Notes under the pieces: generated by a model | What the model was told of the DNA's origin: nothing | The model's database searches: none | What the model saw: only the letters and a program-made list of their open reading frames with translations | Program-made: the position numbers and the translations under genes | DNA from: Moniliella sp. 'wahieum' | Lineage: Eukaryota; Basidiomycota; Moniliellomycetes; Moniliellales; Moniliellaceae | NCBI GenBank assembly: GCA_003971905.1 | Contig: RSEE01000016.1 | Location: forward strand, 310,001 to 374,000 | Direction of reading: 5' to 3' | Length of the DNA: 64,000 nt | In this document: one piece after another, positions 56,006 to 64,000 of the stretch | How the letters are laid out: each line of letters starts with the position of its first letter | How positions within the stretch are numbered: position 1 is the first letter of the stretch

Positions 56006-56940
56006 GGTGTGCAAAGAGACAAGGAGGAGGAGGAGGAGGGTGGTGGTACTGGGGGTGCAATGGGTAAGCTTCTGGTGGGTGGAGAAGAGAAATGAATGTC
56101 TTTGCACTTCTATGTGCTGACTATGAGCTGCTTTTTGGCAGCGCAGCAGTGGCGCAGATGGCACCGGGTCAGCGTTCGGGCAGTGTGGGGTCGGCATCAG
56201 GGGCCAAGAGCGACTGCTGCGCCAGGCTAAAATCGGCGTCTCGCGCCAAGAACTAGCGACTCATCCATCGATCATCACCTGACATGCACCACCACCGCCG
56301 TCGTCGTCGCTGCCGCAGCAGCTCAAGACGAGGCGGTGCCCAGGTCTACCAGCTAGTCTACCTTTTTAGCATCTTCTCCTGAGCTGACCAATCCGTTTCC
56401 CACTTGTGTGTCTCAACCAGCTCGTCCCGAGGAACGTTAACGACGAGAGGGTGGGCGGGAAATTTGTTGACATGCGGGGCGAGAGAGCGAGATCCCCGAT
56501 GGGTTTTCCAGCACTAAGAACGGGGCGCCTATTTGGGGGTGAAAGGGGGACACACCCTCTCTTGCTCCATAGTCCGCCCCTGACTCTTGTGTATTCATTC
56601 ATCCAGCCCTGCAGCGCCCGAAGGAGCGTTCCTCGCTGATGACCTGAACCCAGCACCCACCCTTCCTTATTGTACTTGGCCTCCCCACAGGGCACTCTCT
56701 GCTCCCGAGAGCATTGCGGTCGGATTGAATAAAAAACAATCATATTGATTCAAGCGACCAAGGACATGTCAATGGGGCATGGTGCATCCGGCATCATGCC
56801 AGAGTGGCCTAGGAAGCCTCGGTCGACAGTGAGAGTGACGATGACAGTGACAGTGGCAGTAGGGGCGGCTGCGTCGATGACCAAAGGGCGTGGTGGGCGG
56901 TGATGCGGGGTTGAAGCGAGAGTGCTGACGAGCGTGACGG
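56006..56940. other. Intergenic, no gene recognised
   Basis: Upstream of the metacaspase and downstream of the kinase. There is a CACCACCACCGCCGTCGTCGTCG trinucleotide-like patch at about 56289-56312 and ATCCATCGATCATCACC at about 56263. No protein motif. Confidence 0.5.
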
Positions 56941-58256
56941 CTACAACAGAGTAAAGTGCTGTACCGACCGCCGCATATCGAGATCAATGCGCAGCACATG
57001 CTGAGGCGGGGCATGGGCGATTGCCTCCATCGTGGTCCGCATTTGCTCATCTGCATCCTCCGGCAGCTTCAGCCCCTCCAACCTCTCCGGGTCCCGGCCT
57101 GCCCATGAGCCAGGCAAGTTGGGCCCGAGCATCGTTGCTCTTGCCAGCGGTGCAATTTGCCCCGTCGACGCCCACATCTCGTATGCGGGCATGTAACGCG
57201 CAACAAAGGTTTCGATCTCTTGGTCACTCATCCCCTGGCCCAACTCGGCTTGCATCTTATGTTCCGCTTCCAAGCGCCATTGGAACGCATACTCCCACAT
57301 GGGGGTTTGCGCTTGGCGAAAGTCGCCTGCCTGCGCCGCAGCCCGAAAGCCCTTGACGGGCCACAGTTGGATCATGGCATCCACATACCCGCACCAGTGC
57401 TTGGCGTATTGCTCCACCTTGGTTTCAATGTCCTCCAGGTCAGACCTTCTGTGGTTGGACAGGTAACGGGATTGGCTCTCATCCTGAAGCAGCTCATTGT
57501 ACCGCTTGATCACCCCGTCCACACCTAGCGGAGCAAAGCCAAGACACCAGCCTTCAATCAGGAACACGTCCAACTCTCGTGGGTTGGTCACCACACCGAC
57601 CTCGGTCGAACGGTCGCCTTGGCCACCTTGGGCCGACTTGTCGTACACTGGCAAATGCGCCACCTCGGCCGTTTGCGGATAGTGCGGGTACTCACGCAGG
57701 CCAGGCGGCGGGTCCACTCCACGCATATTGGCCAAGATCCGCTCCCCCAGGTCGACGTCGTGCGTGCCGGGCATGCCGCGGCCATCGTACAGCGGGTTGT
57801 GCGGGTGACTCGCACGTACCGCCGCGAGTTCTTGGGCAGGGAGGTAGAGGTCATCAATACTGAGAACGGCGACGCGGAGTCGGTAGCCGCCCGAACTCAA
57901 CTCTGTGGCAAGGCGGCGGACTAGGGTGCTTTTGCCTGAGAAGGGAGACAGGGGGCAAGAAAACGAACGCAAAAGAGAGAGAGAAAAACAGAAAAAGAAA
58001 GGTCAGAGGAAAGGATGGAGCAGGAATCGATGGTGGCGCAGTACACACCACTACCTTGGGGGCCCTGGACACCAACGATGAGTGGGTGGGTGCGGGCACC
58101 AGCGGGGCGGAGGGCGAGTTGGGAAAGAACAAAGTTGCGGCACAGCTGCCAGGTCGCGACGGGCCACATGTGGGACGCGTCGCGGGAGAGCACAGCCTGG
58201 CCGTCGCGCCAAGCAAGGGAGGGGGCAGCAGTTGGGTCGCGTCGCGGACGGGCCAT
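56941..58256 (-). CDS. D-glycerate 3-kinase / TDA10-like P-loop kinase
   Basis: P-loop NTPase related to uridine/panto-kinases; the plant and yeast relatives are D-glycerate 3-kinase and the TDA10 ATP-binding protein. Start ATG 58254-58256 (MARPRRDPTAAPSLAWRDG), then WQLCRNFVLSQLALRPAG and IVGVQGPQGS. A 113-nt intron (57936-58048, GTGTGT...TTCTCAG) splits the Walker A motif, GPQGSG|KST. The second exon is one unbroken frame: LVRRLATELSSGGYRLRVAV, LSIDDLYLP, YDGRGMPGTHDVDLG, DVFLIEGWCLGFAPLG, AFQWRLEAEHKMQAE, ending MRRSVQHFTLL. Exon 1's upstream GC-rich sequence makes the start less sure. Confidence 0.88.
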
Positions 58257-59517
58257 TGGATTGTTGGGAGCAGGGAGCAGGGAGCGGGGGGCACAGGGGC
58301 GTGAGGAGCAGCGTGCGCCAGCAGCGACGCGGGGAGGCCGGGCGGGGTGGGGGGGAGCCGGCGCGGCGGGTGGGGGGCAGGGAGTGGGGGCGCGGTGGGG
58401 GTGGGGCGGCGGGGGGGCGGCGGGAGGGGGAGGGGAGGGAGACGTGGCCGGGTGTGCTGATGGTGTTCGCGGGGCGCGCTCGAGTGGAAATTCCACTGCT
58501 GGGCGGACTGGCGGCCGTTCGGCCTGGACGGCGCTCGGCGCGGGCGAGCAGGGGGCCGCACAGGGCCGCACAGGGCCCACAGCCGCCGCGTGCTGCCGCC
58601 CTGCCGCCGCCCACCGCGCGCTGCCCCCTGCTGCGACCGGCTGCGACAGTGCCCCCGCAGCACGCGGGCCACGTGTGCTGAGGTAATCTGCGCCCACCTG
58701 CCGCTCAGGGCGACCGGGAGGGCCCAGGCGGCTTTTGCGGCCGCAGCCATCGCAGTCGACAGGCCTCACCTCAGGCCTCGACGCCTACGGCCTGATCCTG
58801 ACCGCGGGTGGGCGCATCCATCGATCTGCCTTGCCTCTCTTGCCATCCAGCCAGCCTCCTGGGCGACGCTTGCAGCTGGATCGAGATGGCCGATTGCTGG
58901 ACTTGGCCCCTTGGCAGCGACGATTCAATATTCATTCGGCGGCCAGGCATTCAGCCTGACAACCGGCCTGAATCAATCCGGCCGGCGTTGGATGTTGGAG
59001 GCCAGTTGAAATTGCAGGCCCCTCGGACATGCGAACGTGGTCATCGAGGCCATCGATCATCGATCATCTTTGATGGGAACGCTACTGCGCGTACTCAGTA
59101 CTCGAGCACCGAGTAACTGAGACTGAGTACTCAACTGAGTGTACCGAGTGTACTCAGACCGAGCCAGTACACGGATTGGCAGTGCTGACCGTTTCAACAT
59201 TCACCTGTTTGCAAGGTAGAATTTGGATCCCTAGGCTGTGATTTGCATGTGATTCATGGCAGCAGCATGACATGATGACAGCGTAGTGCAGACAGGCACA
59301 GGTAGGGTTACACGTTGAACATCCATTAAATATTTCACGCGTCACACTTCAAGCTGCTCATACACGTGGCAGGTTGGCTGTGGCAGGGGACACTGCCAGG
59401 CTGCTCCCAAACCCTACGAACGCGTACTGCCCCGTCCCCTATAATGTCTTCTGTTGCTCATCTCTCACAGGCATCGCCCTGGCCCGTCCCTACTCCTCAT
59501 CGCCAGTTTTCGACACC
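58257..59517. other. Intergenic; GC-rich left part, repeat-rich right part
   Basis: 58260-58450 is extremely G-rich on the plus strand. 59030-59165 holds ATCGATCATCGATCATC and a long run of GTACTCAGTACTCGAGCACC-like CTGAGTAC units in both orientations. No gene. Near 59470 CTCTCACAG suggests a 5'-UTR intron acceptor of the uL11 gene. Confidence 0.5.
59035..59165. repeat. ATCGAT and ACTCAGT/GTACTGAGT repeat cluster
   Basis: Two short tandem families adjoin: CATCGATCAT units at about 59050-59066 and alternating ACTCAGTACTCGAGC / ACTGAGTACTCAACTGAGTG words at about 59088-59155, many of them self-complementary. Confidence 0.65.
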
Positions 59518-60093
59518 ATGGCGCGCGCCCGAGGCGGACCCCTCCATCCCCGTTACCATCATGTTTCGTGCAAACGGGGGTGGGGTCGGTGCCTCGTCGG
59601 CGCTAGCCCCAAAGATTGGTCCGCTGGGTCTGATACGTAACGCAGTGCAGGTGTTCTTTTCGCGCCCGTCGGATAGCTGACCGGCCCCCACTCTCCCCTA
59701 CAGTCCCCAAAGAAGATTGGTGAGGACGTTGCTATAAGGCTACGATCGAGTGGAAAGATCGGCATGTGACGGCCAAGTTGGTGGTGCCGAACCGCCAGGC
59801 AGCCGTGTCGATGGTGCCATCGGCTTCGTCGTTGGTCATCCGCGCGCTGAAGGAGCCCCCCGCGGGAGCAAGAAGGAAAAGAACATCAAGCACGGCGGCA
59901 ATATCCCCTTTGACGAGATTGTGGAGATTGCGCGCACCATGCGCCCGTGCTCGTTTGCCCAGGATCTGTCTGGTGTGGTGAAGGAGATCCTGGGTACAGT
60001 CCAGTCGGTTGGCTGTGCCGCGTAGACCATCGCCCTCCCCATGACATTATTGACGCCATCAATGAGGGTGAGATTGAGGTTCCCCAAGAGTAT
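59518..60093 (+). CDS. RPL12: Ribosomal protein uL11 (eukaryotic L12)
   Basis: Cytosolic 60S stalk-base protein. Exon 1 (ATG 59518, one-base slip near codon 4) gives [14 protein letters not shown] and [19 protein letters not shown]. An intron at 59633-59703 with branch GCTGAC and acceptor CTACAG follows. It appears to begin with AT (ATACGTAA) rather than GT. Exon 2 gives [79 protein letters not shown] and, after another slip, [17 protein letters not shown], where the family ends. The frame slips about four times. Length matches the usual 165 residues. Confidence 0.93.
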
Positions 60094-60383
60094 CCCTGCA
60101 CCTGCCCTGGCCCTGGCTGGCTCCTCTCTTTTTCATCTCCATTGTACCATGTCTTTGTTCGCATTCTCTTTCCCTCCCACTTGCACATCCCCGCTGCCTG
60201 GCCACCTCCGCCAGCCGTTAGGCCGAGGCAGGGGCAGAAATGAGTGGATCCATCATCGCATCGGCCTGGCCCGGCTGACTGGCACCTATACAGGCGGACC
60301 GTCTCCTTCCCCACATTGCGTCCTGAATCTGCATACCTACCCCGACGTGATAGAACGCAACTTGGCCATGACTGCATTGCGCA
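60094..60383. other. Short convergent intergenic region
   Basis: 3' flanks of uL11 and the Mediator-like gene; nothing recognised. Confidence 0.5.
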
Positions 60384-62824
60384 TCATGCGCCAACTTGAA
60401 CTCTCACCGTGTCGCTGGCCCAGGTGAGCAAGTCGCGTACAAACCCTGCCAGTCGGACTGGGGGAAGCGAAGGTGAGTTTCCAGGCGGGTGAGGGTGTCC
60501 GAGTCGGGCTGGCAGACGGGCCGGGCAGCGCCGGCGTCGGCGCCCGAGGGAGAAAGGTGATGGCCTGCTGCCATGCGGGGCCATGAGCGGTGAGACGGGC
60601 AGAGACAGTGTAGGCTAGAGGCCCCTGCCGAGGACGGGGGCAAAGACGGGCAGGCGGAGCTGAAGCCCCACCTCGGTGGAAAGCAGCTCAATCGCCGTCC
60701 TTATCCTTCCTCCGCGAGGAACTTGAGGCGAGAGCAGGGCATCGAGCTCAGCGTCCAACTCGGCTGGGGTACTGGGAGGGGGCCGTGCTGCCTCCGCGTC
60801 CGAGCGAGGGTACACTGCTGCTTTCAGGAGCGCATTGAGTGCGGCTTGGGCTTGCAATACTGCCACCACCCGCGTTGCCGCCGCTGCCGCATCTTGGTCA
60901 GGCAGGGGATCCAGTCCACCAAAGCCCCCCCTGGCCACCTTGGGTGGCCGCAGCCGATGAAGATGCGGGCACATCCCAGATCAAGTCCAAGGTAGGAGAG
61001 GCGGCTGGCGTACTGGGAGCGAGCAAATCCACCAACTGAGTTGAGGGTCCTGTGACGCTCGCAACCGGAGTCGGCGTAGGCACTCCCAAGACAGCTTGAT
61101 GCAATGCATGGATCCCTGTTGTGTACGTGGGGAGGGCAGGACTCAGTTGCAAGCCCGCGACGACTCGGTTGCCCTTTAGGCGAAGGGTAAGCTCGATCTT
61201 CAACTCATCCTTGCTCTCGGAGCGATCGGGCTGGTCCAGTCGGTCCAGAGCTGTTTCCCAAGGTTGGGACGATATGACGATGGTCAAATACGGCCGGGGA
61301 AAGTTGACAAGGCAAGCGGCAATGCCGAGGCTGGAGATGGAAGGTTAGTCCACCGCATTCAAAACGTATCGTGCCCCATATAGACTCACTTTTTCAATCC
61401 AACCTGCAACAAGGCATCGCGAATCTGCTCCGTTCGCTGCTGAAGGAAGGCAAAACAATCCTTCTCCGCCTCAGCCGAATACGATCAAGTTGGGCCAAGA
61501 AGGCCAGGTTGGCACCAAAGCGGGCAAAGCGGCGCTGTACGTCCTCTAGCTCCAAATCCACCGATTCCGGTGAAACAACGGTGCCGGGAACCCGGCCGAG
61601 CGCGCACAGTGTAGTAGCAACATATTGCATGTCCGCCTGGAACAGCATGGCCAAGTCCAAGGATCCCACGTGCTCGGCAGAAGACACAACCTGTGCCTTC
61701 AAGGGACCAATCCCTGCATCCTGGTTGGCCTCCGCATTAGGAGGATCGGAAGGTACGGCGGACAGATCGGGCGCAAAGGCAATCCGAATGCGTACCACCG
61801 GCTTCCAGTGCAATGTGCCAGCTACCGGAGCCACGTAAAACTCAACTTCGACAAGCATCCCCCCAGCCAAGGTGAGCGTTTGACTCAGTTGGGCCTGCCT
61901 TTCCCCTTCCTCGCCAACGGAGGACAAACTCATTTTCTCCTCCAAATGCTCCAGTCCCACATGGGTTGCTTGAGCAACGATCCGATCAGACAGGCTGGCC
62001 AGCAGGCTGCAACCTCTGCCCGACCCCTTATGGGGGTGGTAGTTGCTTACCCCTGCTCAATGTGTCGAGAGAACGGGTGAGCGACATGAACTCGACCAAA
62101 GCAGGGAAGAAAACAGATTGGCTTTCTCGGCCTCTGTCTCCTTCTCCTCGCCAGGCGCAACGGAAACAGAAGCTGACGCTGTTGAACTGGTACTGGTGTT
62201 GAAGAGGCTCACCGCTCCCACCCCATCACGATTGTTTGCAGAGGGGGTGGCGCGGTCGGTTTCCAAGATCAAAGGCCGTACCAGGGTGGAAGCCGTGGCG
62301 CTATCGGCGCCAGCTTCTTGCAACAGCAGCGCCAGCCGATCACGTCCCCCCGGATCGGTTGGAAGGGTAGCAAATGGCTGAGGCAGTAAGAGGGGAGCAA
62401 GGCTTGTGCTGTGTGCTGCAAGCGCCTGTCCAACAGACCAGAGCGTGTCCTGAACCATAGCCCGTGTTAGCGGTGGGGCCGCCCGCCCCCGCCTATCAAG
62501 GCTGTTGGTAGAACCGGAACCCAAGGCTGCACTGGCGCCCAGTCGCTCAGCGGTACGACCATCAAAGGGATGCATGTAGACCCCTGGGCTTCGCGTCCGA
62601 CCGGTCTCTTCGTCTGCCCGAGAGGAGCGCTTCGACGCTCAACTGCAATGCAGCCAACTTGGCATACACCGAGGGCGCCTCCACCAGGCTGGCGTCCGCC
62701 TGCGGCGGTGGCGGCAACAACTGGGGCGGGACAAGGGGTTGGAGGTGGAAGTGAGAGCAAGCACCCCTTCCATTCCGTCCGGCACAGCGGTGCCAGTGCC
62801 AGGAAGATGCTCGTTCAAGGCCAT
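60384..62824 (-). CDS. Possible Mediator subunit 1 (fungal MED1-like), tentative
   Basis: ATG at 62822-62824 (MALNEHLPGTGTAVPDGMEG). Then DASLVEAPSVYAKLAALQLS and the helical TRAMVQDTLWSVGQALAAHS. After an intron near 61990-62050, in a clean frame: LASLSDRIVAQATHVGLEHL, SQTLTLAGGMLVEVEFYV, SLDLAMLFQADMQYVATTLC, VDLELEDVQRRFARFGANLA. A 59-nt intron at 61331-61389 (GTGAGT...GACTAAC...CTCCAG) leads to LGIAACLVNFPRPYLTIVIS. The end is DWQGFVRDLLTWASDTVRVQ and stop at about 60384. A motif of helices, then a beta strand 'LAGxxxVVEVEF' after 'GLExL', is how I remember MED1, but no residue is diagnostic. Treat the function as a guess; the gene itself is well supported. Confidence 0.6.
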
Positions 62825-63070
62825 GCTGCCCTGCACGCCAGAAGGGTGGTGGTGACGAGGAATACGAGGTGCTGGGCAATGTTTCTTCGCACGCCACTGC
62901 GCGCTGATGGAGACGCGATTGCCGCCTGCCTTGTCTGTTTCATCTGGGCGCTGCGAAATTAAAATCGGGGCGATCGTTATTGATGCCCCGCTATGCATTG
63001 GAAACTTCGGCGTCCTAGCTTCGGCAGGGCTATTACATCCTGCCAGCCCAGCTGTCCAATACGCTCCATT
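62825..63070. other. Short intergenic region
   Basis: Upstream of the Mediator-like gene and 3' flank of the splicing-factor gene. Nothing recognised. Confidence 0.5.
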
Positions 63071-64000
63071 CTATTCTTCCCCCTCATGGGTCTCCAGCCA
63101 CTGACCGAACGCCTCTGTCCGAGCTTGCTCCTCTTGTGCCTCCTCCTCTTCGTTGGCTCCACCTCGGATGCCCGAACGACGAAACTTGGGCCGAACGGCG
63201 GTGGTAATGTAGGCTTCGACTTTACGTTTGTCAAACCAGCGACCGTCCATCTTGTCCACGCAGAGCTGCGCGGCTTCGGTCGTAGTAAAGCGCACGCTCA
63301 TCACGCCTTCCTCTTCCTTGTCGTAGATGATCACGTTGGTTACTGCACCGACAGCTGTGATATTCTCACACTCTTCTCGCACGTCCGTCTTCAGGTCGAG
63401 GAGCAGTGCTGGATCGGACTCCAACTCGGCGAGCGTAAACATGTGCTTGAGCACCACGGTCCTCCCACCAGCCTCGGCAGGCGTAACGACTGCATACGAC
63501 TGGCCTGTTGGGTCAGAAATCACCTCCTCGTCCGAATCCCAATCGTTCACTTTCCTAGACACAGACGAGTTGGTTAGAGACGATAAGCTTGGGCACAGAG
63601 CAGAAGACGCACTCGTTCAAGCGTTTGTTGCGGTCCTTGATGCGTTGTTTTTCTTCCTCGGTTCGTTGCTTGGGAGCAGGTGGTTGCCCTCCTTCTACCG
63701 AAGGGGCTGGCGCCTCCTTAAATTGGGCGCGTTCAACATTCATCAAGGGCTTGCTCGTCCCCACCCGAAGCGGGCTTTGGTCCAACACGGTAATGGCCAG
63801 CTCGACACTTTCCGGTCGAAAGTAGGTCACCAAAGCCTCCCCTTTGAACTGACCTTGGTCGTCGTAGTAGAGTTTCACCCTCGGTTTCCCCGGCTCGTCC
63901 TCCAGCAAAACCCCGTACCGGCCAAACACATCAGCCACCTCCGACACACTCACATCCGACGGCAAGCCCGAGATGAAGACAGAGCTACAGGGCGCGGCTT
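63071..64000 (-). CDS. Tat-SF1/CUS2-type U2 snRNP splicing factor, 3' part, runs off the edge
   Basis: U2 snRNP-associated factor that binds SF3B1 through a UHM. The window's right edge cuts RRM1: SSVFISGLPSDVSVSEVAD, VFGRYGVLLEDEPGKPRVKL, YFRPESVELAITVLDQS. A charged linker follows (RTEEEKQRIKDRNKRLNE). The 58-nt intron 63555-63612 (GTGCGT...GTCTAG) joins to KVNDWDSDEEVISDPTG. RRM2/UHM: RTVVLKHMFTLAELESDPAL, NITAVGAVTNVIIYDKEEEG, MSVRFTTTEAAQLCVDKMDG, RWFDKRKVEAYI. It ends AFGQWLETHEGEE. No frame error in this stretch. The 5' exons are outside the window. Confidence 0.88.

Noticed and set aside
2593..62824. Programmed ribosomal frameshifting or widespread pseudogenes as the explanation of frame changes
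   Set aside because: The slips occur many times per gene, in essential genes, mostly next to homopolymers, without slippery-site architecture.

Overview
This is eukaryotic nuclear DNA from a fungus, most likely a basidiomycete and possibly a smut-like Ustilaginomycotina yeast; the lineage is inferred from gene content and architecture, not from a search. Supporting points are GC-rich DNA, genes with few short introns (about 48-132 nt, mostly GTACGT/GTATGT donors, CTRAC branch sites and CAG acceptors), tRNA genes with introns, and fungal families: Zn2Cys6 regulator, metacaspase, calcineurin A, MHYT membrane sensor, DUR3-like transporter, and a Ras GEF with an Lte1/Cdc25-type layout.

Layout from left to right: zinc-ribbon protein (-), calcineurin A (-), DUR3-like transporter (-), tRNA-Ser(AGA) (+), a long gene-free stretch, Ras GEF (+), GSK3 kinase (-), an unassigned disordered protein (-), tRNA-Met (-), FGGY/glycerol-kinase C-terminal part (-), Rpr2/Snm1-type RNase P/MRP protein (-), MHYT sensor (-), divergent RA-PH protein with a very long disordered N-terminus (+), tRNA-Gly(GCC) (+), PP1 inhibitor YPI1 (+), mitochondrial inner membrane protease IMP1 (-), a large mitochondrial-targeted helical protein (+), Zn2Cys6 transcription factor (-), class III CoA-transferase (-), divergent alpha/beta hydrolase (+), metacaspase (-), D-glycerate 3-kinase-like protein (-), ribosomal protein uL11 (+), a Mediator-1-like protein (-), and the 3' part of a Tat-SF1/CUS2 splicing factor (-), which runs off the right edge.

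Functionally the window is rich in signalling genes: calcineurin, Ras GEF, GSK3, PP1 inhibitor, an RA-PH Ras-effector-like protein and an MHYT sensor. The rest are housekeeping genes. I see no operon-like or obviously co-acting cluster; the clustering may be chance.

One property governs the whole annotation. Strongly conserved proteins repeatedly change reading frame by a single base, mostly at short homopolymers, without stop-rich decay in between. GSK3 has at least a dozen such changes. I read this as residual indel error in the assembly rather than mass pseudogenisation, so long CDS entries are spans with frame changes, not clean ORFs. Intergenic DNA is also distinctive: it is full of short tandem units built on palindromic hexamers (AAGCTT, AACGTT, ATCGAT, ACTAGT, AGCGCT, AGGCCT).

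The best novel candidates are a 4-nt microexon that supplies part of a zinc-binding cysteine codon, a near-perfect inverted repeat in a divergent promoter, an AT-starting intron in uL11, and the MHYT / RA-PH divergent pair.
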